Assembly: GCF_046292825.1 (NCBI RefSeq)
Contig: NZ_JBKBQG010000006.1
Location: 62,001-126,000 of the forward strand
Source: Salinarimonas sp046292825
Lineage (GTDB): Bacteria > Pseudomonadota > Alphaproteobacteria > Rhizobiales > Beijerinckiaceae
Reading direction: 5' to 3'
Length of the DNA: 64,000 bases
Both the position numbers and the translations under genes were made by a program. Below, one piece after another: positions 1 to 7,705 of this stretch (its first letter is position 1; each line of letters opens with the position of its first letter). Under the pieces are notes generated by a model that ran no database searches, was not told the origin of the DNA, and saw only the letters and a list, made by a program, of their open reading frames with translations.

Positions 1-332
1 GTGTCGGCATAGGCGACGATCACGTCGTCGGCGCCGGCCTCGAGCGCCGCGCGGGCGCAGAGGACCGCGTGCGCCGTGCCGCGGCGGACCTCCTGGACGA
101 AGACCTGCGCGTGCGGGGCGCGCGCCGCGACGAGATCGGCGATCGCCCCGTGATCGGGCCCGACGACGACCGCGAGCCGATCCGCGCCCGCGCGGGTGAC
201 GGCATCGAGCACGTGCTCGAGCATCGTGCGGCCGGCGACCTCGTGGAGGACCTTCGGTCGCGCGGAACGCATCCGAGTGCCCTCCCCCGCGGCGAGCACG
301 ATTGCGAGGCAGGAGCGGGATGATTCGGTCAC
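1..332 (-). CDS. glmU: Bifunctional UDP-N-acetylglucosamine pyrophosphorylase / glucosamine-1-phosphate acetyltransferase, N-terminal part
   Basis: GlmU makes UDP-GlcNAc for peptidoglycan and lipid A in the cytoplasm; the N-terminal domain is the uridylyltransferase. About 110 residues are visible before the window edge cuts off the rest, including the acetyltransferase domain. They carry the nucleotidyltransferase signature LAAGEGTRMRSARPKVLHE close to the N-terminus, then a GRTMLEHVLDAV stretch and a QEVRRGTAHAV stretch, all typical of GlmU. The chosen start is a GTG with a GGAG Shine-Dalgarno about 10 bases upstream; no in-frame ATG fits the conserved N-terminus. A nested-palindrome repeat lies between this gene and the next gene upstream. 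Identification is confident because the signature distinguishes GlmU from MobA-type transferases. Confidence 0.9.
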   Translation of the reverse strand, partial: MTESSRSCLAIVLAAGEGTRMRSARPKVLHEVAGRTMLEHVLDAVTRAGADRLAVVVGPDHGAIADLVAARAPHAQVFVQEVRRGTAHAVLCARAALEAGADDVIVAYAD

Positions 333-787
333 GGGGGCGGCTCCGTTCGGGCGTTCACGATCGGCCCGGAGCTTTGGGCGAATTCTCCGCGCGGCGCAAC
401 ACCGCCCTCCCGTCGATCCGCGCCCCTCGCGCGTCTGGCCACGGAGTGCACACATCGGCTGCGTGCATGCGTCAGACGAAAACGGTGCGGCCGCTCTCCT
501 TCCCCTGAGGGGAAGGAGGCTCCGGACCCGAACAGGGTCCGGAGACGGATGGGGTCATTCGACCCGAAGGGTCGAAGGGGCGTTGGGCTTCTCCGTACGT
601 ACGGAGCTTTATGACGACGCCCCTTCGCAGCTTCGCTGCGAAAAACCCCATCCGACCCGCCGCCTTCGGCGCCGGGCCACCTTCCCCTGAGGGGAAGGAG
701 AGCGGCGGCGCCTTGATGCAGCGATCCCATGCGCAGATCACGACGTGTGATTCTGGCAGCCGCGCCGGGGGAGAAGCGCGCGCGGCG
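333..787. other. Intergenic region filled by palindromic element copy A
   Basis: This gap between the secreted protein gene and glmU holds no convincing gene. Its centre (498-698) is a nested-palindrome element described separately. The right flank contains ATGCGCAGATCACGACGTGT, whose reverse complement recurs to the left of the copies near 29.5, 50.0 and (diverged) 60.8 kb. The left flank contains a stretch ending GTGCATGCGTCAGACG that is related to the flank beyond the 60.9 kb copy. The repeated unit is therefore longer than the palindromic core. Confidence 0.7.
498..698 (+). repeat. Nested-palindrome intergenic element, copy A
   Basis: Both ends carry the 19-bp palindrome CCTTCCCCTGAGGGGAAGG (498-516 and 680-698). 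Inside are a hairpin with arms CTCCGGACCC/GGGTCCGGAG (520-544) and a long-range stem CGGATGGGGT/ACCCCATCCG (546-555 with 645-654). That stem encloses a hairpin TTCGACCC/GGGTCGAA (558-576), a stem GGGGCGT/ACGCCCC (577-583 with 617-623) capped by CTCCGTACGTACGGAG (591-606), and a hairpin TTCGCAGC/GCTGCGAA (624-642). The whole folds as a four-way cloverleaf. Copies near 29.6, 34.9 and 50.1 kb share the plan; the 34.9 kb copy has the same orientation. Confidence 0.9.
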
Positions 788-1504
788 TCAGCTCGCGCGG
801 CCGTTGATGCAGCCCTCGGCTTCCGTCGCCGACAGGAGGGTCTCGGCGGCGCTCCCGAGGAGCACGACGCGCTGGAGGCTCTTCAAGGTCTCGAAGGATT
901 CGTTGCGCACGCGCCACAGATCGAGGAGATCGTTGCGCTCGCTGCGCGTGACCGGCGCGTTGAGGATCGTCTGCCGTTCGACGTCGCGGGCCTCGCGGGC
1001 GCGGGTGTCGAGGGCGCTCGGGCGCTCGATGCGGACGCGGTCGACGAAGCCTGCCGCGAGCGCGTCGCAGCGCTCCTGCCCGGAGAGGCCGGCGGCGCCG
1101 GTCGGCCGCGCCACGGGGCAATAGAGCCCGCGCCATCCCGCCACGATCGATCGTTGCAGCTCGAGAACCCGGAGCACGGGGCGGATCTCCCGCTGCAGGG
1201 CCCAACCCTCGCGCCCGCGCAGAAGCGCCTGCGCCTCCTGCAGGCGATCGAAGGGATCGGCCGCGGAGGCAGCGATCGAATCGAGTCGGTCGAGCATCTC
1301 GGCCTGCGCGACGACGAGGGGCTCGACGTCGCCGAGCGCGACGAGTTGCCGCGCGTAATCGACGGCGAGTTCCATGCAGGCCGTCGGCTCGCGGCCGGCG
1401 CGCGCCTCCGCCGAGGGGACGAGCGCGACGCCGCCGAAGGCGGCGAGGACGATGGCCAGGATGCCCGTGCGGAGACGGGCCGAAGATGCGAAAACCAGGG
1501 ACAT
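788..1504 (-). CDS. Secreted or periplasmic protein of unknown function
   Basis: The 238-residue product was not recognised. The N-terminus has a basic segment, a hydrophobic core (about residues 10-28) and an Ala-rich end ending PSAEA, a plausible Sec signal peptide. The mature part is charged and predicted helical, with two single Cys residues in the first half (CMEL, LYCPV), one in a QERC stretch and one near the C-terminus (EGCING), so disulfides are possible. The start at 1504 was chosen over longer in-frame options because it is preceded by GGGGGACC and directly opens the signal peptide. It is divergent from the MerR gene and ends beside palindromic element copy A. No function is assigned. 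Confidence 0.7.
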   Translation of the reverse strand: MSLVFASSARLRTGILAIVLAAFGGVALVPSAEARAGREPTACMELAVDYARQLVALGDVEPLVVAQAEMLDRLDSIAASAADPFDRLQEAQALLRGREGWALQREIRPVLRVLELQRSIVAGWRGLYCPVARPTGAAGLSGQERCDALAAGFVDRVRIERPSALDTRAREARDVERQTILNAPVTRSERNDLLDLWRVRNESFETLKSLQRVVLLGSAAETLLSATEAEGCINGRAS

Positions 1505-1732
1505 GGTCCCCCAAACATGGGACACGCGGGCGCGCGTGGCAAGCATCGGCGCGCGTTGGTCGCAGCTGCGCCCCGGCCGGCGCGGGCCCGTTCGCGTCTC
1601 CGTTGCCCACCTCCCCATGCGCACCTAACGCTTGCCAGAGCGAACCAATCGTAATAACGTACTGCAACCATACGGACGCACTTCCCTCGCGTCCGCGTTG
1701 ATGCGGCGTTGCTTCTTTTCTGGGGGTGGGAC

Positions 1733-2143
1733 ATGAGGACCAGTGAGGCCGTCCAGGCGCTCGCGTCCGACGATCGGGACGATCGCGAGTACCTGATCAG
1801 CGATCTTTCGCGCGAGTTCGACGTCACGTTGCGCGCGCTGCGCTTCTACGAAGACCGCGGGCTCCTCTCGCCGCGCCGGATCGGCACGATGCGCATCTAC
1901 AGCGCGCGCGACCGCACCCGCCTCTCGGTGATCCTCAAGGGCAAGCAGCTCGGCTTCACCCTCGCCGAGATCCAGGAGATGCTCGACGGCGACGGCCGCG
2001 GCGGCAAGCCGGGCATCGACCTGAAGCTCTCCCTCGAGAAGGTCGACGAGCAGATCGGCCACCTCGAAGCGCAGCGGGCGGAGATCGACGCGGCCATCGC
2101 CGAACTCACGGCGACGCGCGAGCGGCTGATCCGCGAGGGTTGA
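1733..2143 (+). CDS. MerR family transcriptional regulator
   Basis: A cytoplasmic DNA-binding regulator of 136 residues. After about 17 variable residues comes the MerR winged helix-turn-helix: YLISDLSREFDVTLRALRFY, then EDRGLLSP and an RIYSARDRTRLSVILKGKQLG segment that ends in the family's usual GFTLAEIQEML. The C-terminal 50 residues form the expected dimerising coiled coil (EKVDEQIGHLEAQRAEID). No cysteine pattern of metal-sensing MerR proteins is present, so an organic or metabolic signal is more likely; fatty or branched-chain acid catabolism regulators (LiuR-like) resemble it, but that is inference. The start at 1733 has a purine-rich GGGGGTGGGAC upstream; an ATG at 1709 has none. The transporter gene begins 86 bases downstream and may be co-transcribed. 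Confidence 0.87.
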   Translation: MRTSEAVQALASDDRDDREYLISDLSREFDVTLRALRFYEDRGLLSPRRIGTMRIYSARDRTRLSVILKGKQLGFTLAEIQEMLDGDGRGGKPGIDLKLSLEKVDEQIGHLEAQRAEIDAAIAELTATRERLIREG

Positions 2144-2229
2144 CGCGCCAGCGCCTCGACGGCGAACCGCGGTTGCGCTACCTCGGACGAGCCGTGCCTT
2201 CGGGCGCCCGGCTCTCGGAGGAGGAGCGG

Positions 2230-3636
2230 ATGCAGGTCGAGGCAACTTTGCCGAACGCAGCCGGCGTCCGGAAGGCCGCGCCGAAGCGCGCGCTGTTCGG
2301 CTGGGTGATGTACGATTGGGCGACGCAGCCCTTCTTCACCCTGATCGCGACCTTCGTCTTCGCGCCCTATTTCGCGAGCGCGGTGGCATCCGATCCCATT
2401 CAGGGGCAGGCGCTGTGGGCCTATGCGACGAGCGTCGCCGGCTTCGTGCTCGCGCTCGCCTCGCCCTATCTCGGCGCCGTCGCCGATTCGACCGGGGCGC
2501 GCAAGCCCTGGAGCGTCGGCTTCGGCCTCGTGATGGCGGCGGCCTGCGCCGTCTTGTGGCTCGTCCCGCCCGCCGCGCCGACCCATCTCCTGTTCCTCGC
2601 GCTCGCGGCCTATGTCGTCGCGACGATCGCGGCCGAGCTCTCGGCCGTGTTCAACAACGCGATGATGCCCCGCCTCGTGCCCCCCGAGCGGCTGGGGCGG
2701 CTCTCCGGCACGGGCTGGGCGGTCGGCTATGCGGGCGGGCTCGTCTCGCTCGGGGTCGTGCTCGCCCTCTTCGCCGCCGATCCGACGAGCGGGCTCACCC
2801 TCGCCGGCATCGAGCCGGCCTTCGGCCTCGATCCGGCGGCGCGCGAGGGCGACCGATTCGTGGGGCCGCTCTCGGCGATCTGGTTCGTCGTGTTCGTCCT
2901 CCCCCTCGTCCTGTTCACGCCCGACGCGCCCGCGACCGGCACGCGCCTCGCGCAGGCCGCGCGGGAGGGCGGCGCGCGGCTCAAGGCGACGCTCGCGGAA
3001 GCGCGCCGCGACGGCTCGATCGTCCGCTTCCTCGTCGCGCACATGGCCTGGCAGAACGGCCTCGTCGCCCTTTTCGCGCTCGGCGGCATCTACGGCGCGG
3101 GCGTGTTCGGCTGGACGACGGTGGAGCTCGGCCTGTTCGGCATCCTGCTCACCCTCACGGGCACGGCGGGCGCGGTGATCGGCGGGCGCGTGGACGACCG
3201 GATGGGGCCGCGTTTCGTGATCCTCGTCAGCCTGGCGGCGCTCACCTTCGTCTGCCTCGGCATCCTGTCACTCGGCCCGAACCACGTCTTCTTCGTCGTC
3301 GAGACCGCGCCTGCCGACGGCCCCGGCCTCTACGCGACGACGCCCGAGAAGGTCTTCCTCGGGCTCGGCCTCCTGATCGGCGCGGTCGCGGGACCGATCC
3401 AGGCCTCCTCGCGCTCGCTCCTCGCCCGGCTCGCGCCCGTGGGCGATGCGGGCCGCTATTTCGGCCTCCTCGCTCTGTCGGGAAAGCTCACCGCCTTCCT
3501 CGGCCCCCTCGCGGTGGCGATCGCCACCGACCTCTTCCGCACCCAGGCCGCCGGCCCCGCCGTGCTGATCCTGTTCTTCGGCGCGGGCGCGCTGATCATG
3601 GCGAGCGTCCCGGCGAGCGTGCGCGGGCGGGGGTGA
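2230..3636 (+). CDS. MFS transporter of the UMF1 (Atg22-like) family
   Basis: An inner-membrane major facilitator protein of 468 residues with about 12 hydrophobic segments. The N-terminal stretch GWVMYDWATQPFFTLIATF is diagnostic of the UMF1/Atg22-like family, as are the DSTGARKPW loop after the second helix and the AELSAVFNNAMMPRLVPPE loop. Bacterial members have no firmly established substrate; yeast Atg22 exports amino acids from the vacuole. The start at 2230 follows a strong GGAGGAGGAGCGG Shine-Dalgarno and places the conserved GWVMYDW at about residue 25. The frame is open upstream to 2140, overlapping the MerR stop, so a longer start or co-translation cannot be excluded. Confidence 0.85.
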   Translation: MQVEATLPNAAGVRKAAPKRALFGWVMYDWATQPFFTLIATFVFAPYFASAVASDPIQGQALWAYATSVAGFVLALASPYLGAVADSTGARKPWSVGFGLVMAAACAVLWLVPPAAPTHLLFLALAAYVVATIAAELSAVFNNAMMPRLVPPERLGRLSGTGWAVGYAGGLVSLGVVLALFAADPTSGLTLAGIEPAFGLDPAAREGDRFVGPLSAIWFVVFVLPLVLFTPDAPATGTRLAQAAREGGARLKATLAEARRDGSIVRFLVAHMAWQNGLVALFALGGIYGAGVFGWTTVELGLFGILLTLTGTAGAVIGGRVDDRMGPRFVILVSLAALTFVCLGILSLGPNHVFFVVETAPADGPGLYATTPEKVFLGLGLLIGAVAGPIQASSRSLLARLAPVGDAGRYFGLLALSGKLTAFLGPLAVAIATDLFRTQAAGPAVLILFFGAGALIMASVPASVRGRG

Positions 3637-3738
3637 TGGCGGGCGGGCGACACCATCGGCGCATTTGCGCGACGGCCCGCCTGCGCTATTCTGCACCGCG
3701 CGGGCGTTGATCGCGTCCGGCGTGGGGAGTGGACACGC

Positions 3739-4410
3739 ATGTTTCCGGATCGATTGGTCGACGGGTACAACGCCTTTCTCGCCAAGCGCTTCCCGCACGA
3801 GCGGGCGCGGTTCCAGAAGCTCGCCGAGAGCGGGCAGGATCCGCGCATCATGATCATCGGCTGCATCGATTCGCGCGTGTCGCCGGAGGAGATCTTCGAT
3901 GCGCTGCCGGGCGAGATCCTCGTCGTGCGCAACGTCGCCAACCTCGTGCCGCGCTTCGCGCCGGAGGCGGCGGGGCACAACAGCACGAGCGCCGCGCTCG
4001 AATTCGCGGTCGAGGCGCTCGCCGTCGAGCACATCGTGGTGATGGGCCACGCCCAATGCGGGGGCATCAAGGCCTTCGCCGAGACGAACGAGCCGCTCTC
4101 GACATGGGATTTCGTCGGGCATTGGATGGCGCAGGTGCGGCCTGCGGCGGACCGGCTCTCGGCGGAGGGAGCCGAGCGCGGGCCGGATTGGCTGACGCGG
4201 CTCGAGCAGGCCTCGATCGCGGCGAGCCTCGCCAACCTGACCACCTTCCCCTGGGTCCGCGAGCGGGTGCGGGAGGGCCGCCTGTCGCTCCACGGCGCCT
4301 ATTTCTCGATCGCCGACGGCCAGCTCCTCGTGCGCGACCCGCATACGGGCGCGTTCGGCCCCCTCGCCGCGGGATCGGCGCCGCGCACCGCCCTCCTCCA
4401 TTGCCGGTGA
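3739..4410 (+). CDS. Beta-class carbonic anhydrase
   Basis: Catalyses reversible hydration of CO2 to bicarbonate in the cytoplasm. The 223-residue length is normal for the class. Zinc ligands Cys42, His104 and Cys107 are present in the motifs GCIDSRV and GHAQCGG, and the Asp44-Arg46 catalytic dyad is intact. The N-terminal FLAKRFPHERARFQKLAESG helix is also typical. The start at 3739 gives the family-typical N-terminus. A 90-residue ORF begins four bases after the stop, and a SulP transporter is convergent; SulP proteins are sometimes bicarbonate carriers, so a functional link is possible but unproven. Confidence 0.95.
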   Translation: MFPDRLVDGYNAFLAKRFPHERARFQKLAESGQDPRIMIIGCIDSRVSPEEIFDALPGEILVVRNVANLVPRFAPEAAGHNSTSAALEFAVEALAVEHIVVMGHAQCGGIKAFAETNEPLSTWDFVGHWMAQVRPAADRLSAEGAERGPDWLTRLEQASIAASLANLTTFPWVRERVREGRLSLHGAYFSIADGQLLVRDPHTGAFGPLAAGSAPRTALLHCR

Positions 4411-4414
4411 GCCG

Positions 4415-4687
4415 ATGGCGCTCGTCGCACGCCGCCGCATGACGCAGACCTGGCGCGAGGCGACGCACGAGATCGCGTCCGCGTCCGGACACGCCGCAAG
4501 GGTCGAGCGCGCCTTCGACGAGGCGCTCGCGCTCGGCGCGCCCGAGCACATCGCAGCCTATCGCGCGCTCGAGGCCGCCGAGTGCCTCGTGCGCGTCGAT
4601 CTCCCCGGCGACCCGGCGCGCTCCCTCGCCGAGGCCGAGGCGGCGCAGATCGAGACCGACGGCGAGACGCCGCCTGCGAAAGCCTAA
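4415..4687 (+). CDS. Small hypothetical protein downstream of carbonic anhydrase
   Basis: A 90-residue predicted cytoplasmic, helical protein starting four bases after the carbonic anhydrase stop, consistent with translational coupling. It is acidic in the second half (EAEAAQIETDGE) and has no signal peptide, transmembrane segment or metal motif. Its stop overlaps the convergent SulP stop by four bases. No family was recognised. Codon usage matches neighbouring genes (GC-rich third positions), which mildly favours a real gene, but a chance open frame in such GC-rich DNA is possible. Confidence 0.5.
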   Translation: MALVARRRMTQTWREATHEIASASGHAARVERAFDEALALGAPEHIAAYRALEAAECLVRVDLPGDPARSLAEAEAAQIETDGETPPAKA

Positions 4688-6423
4688 GCCGCGTCCCCAC
4701 CCGCACCGCCGGGCTTGCCTCCCCGCGCGGCGGCGACGGCGCGCTCGAGATCGGCCCGGAAGCGGACGTGCGGGGGGCGCACGCCGTGCGCGATGAGGAG
4801 GCGCCGGGTGGGGCGGCTCGCCCCGCAGATCACGACCCGCGCCCCGCTCGCCCGCACCTTGCGCGCGAAGCCTTCGATGGTGGCGGCGGCGGTCGAATCG
4901 ATCATCGACACGGCCGAGAGATCGAGGACGTAGCCCTTCGGCTGAGCCCCCATCCGGCCGAGCGCCGCGCCGACGACGCCCGCGGCCGCGAAGAAGAAGG
5001 CGCCTGAGATGCGGTAGACGACGATGTCCGGATCGCTCGCGAGCGCGGGATCGTAGCGCGGCCCCCGCTCGAAGGGGGTGCCGTCCGGTTCGTCCTCGGG
5101 CACGAGCGGCAGCGCGCTGTCGACGCGCACGCTCTGCGCCATGCGGTGCAGGAACAGAAGCGCGCTGAGCGCGAAGCCGACGACGATGCCCTCGACGAGA
5201 TCGCGGAAGACGACGAGGCCGAAGGTGACGAGGAGCACCAGCGCGTCCCCGCGCGAGGCGCGCAGCAACGTCGCGAATTCGTGCTTCTCGGCCATGTTCC
5301 AGGCGACGACGACGAGCATGCCCGCGAGCGCCGAAAGCGGGATCGCGGCGGCGAGCGGCGCGGCGAGGAGCATGAAGCCGAGGAGGAAGGCCGCGTGCAG
5401 CATGCCGGCGACGGGCCCCCGCGCGCCGGATCGGACGTTCGTCGCCGTACGCGCGATGGTGCCCGTGACGCAGAAGCCGCCGAACAGCGAGGAGCCGACA
5501 TTGGCCACGCCCTGCGCGACGAGCTCGGCATTCGAGCGGTGTCGGCGCCCCGTCATCGAATCGGCGACCACCGCCGAGAGCAGGCTCTCGATGGCGCCGA
5601 GCAGCGCGAAGGAGATCGCGGAGGGGAGCACCGCGATCACCCGCTCGAGCTCGAAGGCAGGCAGGCCCGGCGCCGGAAGCATGCGCGGGATGCCGCCGAA
5701 GCGCGAGCCGATCGTCTCGACCGGCAGCGCGAGGAGGCTCGCGGCGAGCGTCGCGACGACGATCCCGACGAGGAAGGCCGGCCAGCGCGGGCGCAGGCGC
5801 CGCACGAGGAGGATCGTGCCGATCGTCAGCGCCGCGACGGCCGCCGCAGCCGGGCTCGCGGTCGGCAGCGCGTCCGCGATCGCGGCGAGCTTCGGCAGGA
5901 TCGGCCCCGGCTCCGGGCCGGCGAGCGCGAGCCCGAGGAGCTCGGCGATCTGGCTCGCGAAGATGATCACGGCGATGCCCGCCGTGAAGCCCACCGTTAC
6001 CGGATAGGGGATGTACTTGATGAAGGTGCCGAGCCGCAGGAGGCCGATCGCGGCGAGGATCAGCCCGGACAGAAAGGTCGCGAGGATCAACCCGTCGAGG
6101 CCGTGCAGCTGCACGGTGGCCGCCACGAGCACGATGAAGGCGCCCGCCGGCCCGCCGATCTGAAACCGGCTTCCGCCGAGGAGCGAGACGAGGAAGCCCC
6201 CGACGATCGCCGTGTAGAGCCCCCGCTCGGGGCCGACGCCCGACGCGATCGCGATCCCCATCGAGAGCGGCAGCGCGACGATCGCGACCGTCAGTCCGGC
6301 GATCGCGTCCGCGCGCAGATCGGCGAGGCCGTAGCCCTCGCGCAGGACCGTCACGAGCTTGGGCGTGAACAGAGCCACCGCCGAGGGCTCGGCGGGTCCG
6401 GTACGGGCGGTCTCGGCTCCCAT
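4684..6423 (-). CDS. SulP family inorganic anion transporter with STAS domain
   Basis: An inner-membrane transporter of 579 residues. The membrane core (about residues 25-430) has the SulP N-terminal pattern LRADAIAGLTVAIVALPLSM, then IGGPAGAFIVLVAATV and further Gly/Ala-rich helices. A cytoplasmic STAS domain follows (about residues 455-560) with DLSAVSMIDSTAAATI. Family substrates include sulfate, bicarbonate, chloride and dicarboxylates; the convergent carbonic anhydrase makes bicarbonate an attractive guess only. The start at 6423 (MGAETARTG) was preferred over an 82-residue longer open frame because the extension is Arg-rich and does not look like part of the family. A GGAG lies upstream at slightly long spacing. 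Confidence 0.9.
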   Translation of the reverse strand: MGAETARTGPAEPSAVALFTPKLVTVLREGYGLADLRADAIAGLTVAIVALPLSMGIAIASGVGPERGLYTAIVGGFLVSLLGGSRFQIGGPAGAFIVLVAATVQLHGLDGLILATFLSGLILAAIGLLRLGTFIKYIPYPVTVGFTAGIAVIIFASQIAELLGLALAGPEPGPILPKLAAIADALPTASPAAAAVAALTIGTILLVRRLRPRWPAFLVGIVVATLAASLLALPVETIGSRFGGIPRMLPAPGLPAFELERVIAVLPSAISFALLGAIESLLSAVVADSMTGRRHRSNAELVAQGVANVGSSLFGGFCVTGTIARTATNVRSGARGPVAGMLHAAFLLGFMLLAAPLAAAIPLSALAGMLVVVAWNMAEKHEFATLLRASRGDALVLLVTFGLVVFRDLVEGIVVGFALSALLFLHRMAQSVRVDSALPLVPEDEPDGTPFERGPRYDPALASDPDIVVYRISGAFFFAAAGVVGAALGRMGAQPKGYVLDLSAVSMIDSTAAATIEGFARKVRASGARVVICGASRPTRRLLIAHGVRPPHVRFRADLERAVAAARGGKPGGAGGDAA

Positions 6424-6667
6424 GAGCGGACGGCGCTCCGATCTCGTTTGGTCGGATCGCCACGCTAGCCGATTCGGAGAGCGCTGCGGGACTGCGCGCG
6501 ACCCCGATCGCGCCCATCCCCACCTGCGGGAAAACGCCCCGTTTCGGCCGGCAGAGGCAGGATCTCGCGCCTCGAAAGGCTTTCTTCTCAAATGCGCCGT
6601 ATTCGCATTGCCGAAGAGACGAACGCGGGCGCAAACTACGCCCGGTGAGGTGAGAGAGGCTCTCGAC

Positions 6668-7618
6668 ATGCTCGACGAGCGCGCGCGCGAAGCACGGCCC
6701 GCAATTCTCCTTCTCGTCGCGCTCGCGGCGCTCGGCTGGGTCTGCGCATTCTACGCGCTGTGGCTCGATGCCGGACACCGCGTCGCGGCGCGCACCGCGA
6801 TTCTGCGGCTCGAAGCCGAGAACAAGATGCTGCGCGAGGCGCTCGCGCCCCTGAACGATCTCGCGCAGGGCGAAGCGGATCCCGTCCTGCGCGGCGCCGC
6901 CGATTCCGCGCCCCAGCGCACGGGAACGATCGTCGTCGCAGAGGCGACCGCCCGCGACTTCGCGGAGCGCGACCGGCTCGAGGCCGAGCTCGAGCGGCTC
7001 GCGAGCGCCGAGAGCGCGATGCGCACCCGCATCGCCCGCGCCGCGCAGGCGGAATCGGAGGCGAGCGCGCGCCGTCTCTCGCAGGAAGAGGCCGTGGCGG
7101 CGCTCGAGGAACACGTGCTCTCGCTGCGCGACGACCTGGTGCGGCTCGAGAGCCAGATCCGCAGCGCGCGTCGCGACCTCGTCGATCTCGAACGCGAGCG
7201 GGAGGAGCGCCGCGCCGCCGCCGACGCGATCGCCGCCGACATCGCCCGCGCGCAAGCCGAGGGCTCCGTCGCCCGCGAGGCGCTCGAGGCCGCGCGCGCG
7301 ACGCTCGCCGAGACGCAAGAGGCCCGTTCGGAGGGAGAGGCGGCCGTGAGCGCGGCGCGCAGCCGGCTCGCCGCGCTCGAGGCCGAGATCGCCGCCGCCG
7401 AGGAGCGGATCGCCCTGCGCGAGGCGGCTCTCGGATCGCTCGAAGAGCGCCTCGCTCGCGCCGCCGACGCCGTCCGTGCCGCCGAGCGGGCGGCGGCCGC
7501 CCCGGCACCGGGTGCGCCCTCCCCGCCCCCTGCGGCGGCGACCGTCCCCGAGACCGCGCCCGGGATCGAAACCCGCCCCGACGGTCTGCGCGTCATCCGC
7601 GTCCCCGTCCGCCCCTGA
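6668..7618 (+). CDS. Membrane-anchored coiled-coil protein of unknown function
   Basis: The 316-residue product has one N-terminal transmembrane segment (about residues 10-31, AILLLVALAALGWVCAFYAL). An almost continuous Glu/Arg/Ala-rich coiled coil follows (about residues 45-275), interrupted near residues 70-85. A Pro/Ala-rich linker (GAPSPPPAAA) precedes the short C-terminal segment RPDGLRVIRVPVRP. It was not matched to a named family; the layout resembles envelope or division scaffold proteins. The start at 6668 follows GTGAGAGAGG and opens directly into the anchor. It is convergent with hppA, and a strong hairpin terminator separates the two stops. Confidence 0.75.
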   Translation: MLDERAREARPAILLLVALAALGWVCAFYALWLDAGHRVAARTAILRLEAENKMLREALAPLNDLAQGEADPVLRGAADSAPQRTGTIVVAEATARDFAERDRLEAELERLASAESAMRTRIARAAQAESEASARRLSQEEAVAALEEHVLSLRDDLVRLESQIRSARRDLVDLEREREERRAAADAIAADIARAQAEGSVAREALEAARATLAETQEARSEGEAAVSAARSRLAALEAEIAAAEERIALREAALGSLEERLARAADAVRAAERAAAAPAPGAPSPPPAAATVPETAPGIETRPDGLRVIRVPVRP

Positions 7619-7636
7619 TCTCGAGCCGCTTCGAAG

Positions 7637-7671
7637 AAAAAACCCCTCCCGCCGGGATCGGGCGGGAGGGG
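7637..7671 (-). terminator. Rho-independent terminator of hppA
   Basis: A perfect 11-bp stem CCCCTCCCGCC/GGCGGGAGGGG (7643-7653 with 7661-7671) with a 7-base loop is followed, on the minus strand, by a run of six T. It lies 35 bases beyond the hppA stop. The hairpin could also slow readthrough from the convergent coiled-coil gene, but the T-run serves the minus strand only. Confidence 0.88.
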
Positions 7672-7705
7672 TCTCTTCGCGTCCGAAAGCTGCCGCCCGC
7701 GCCGC

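Noticed and set aside
611..1654. A 347-residue plus-strand frame starting in palindromic element A
   Set aside because: It begins inside a repeat and runs antisense to a protein with a proper signal peptide and Shine-Dalgarno; composition is shadow-like.
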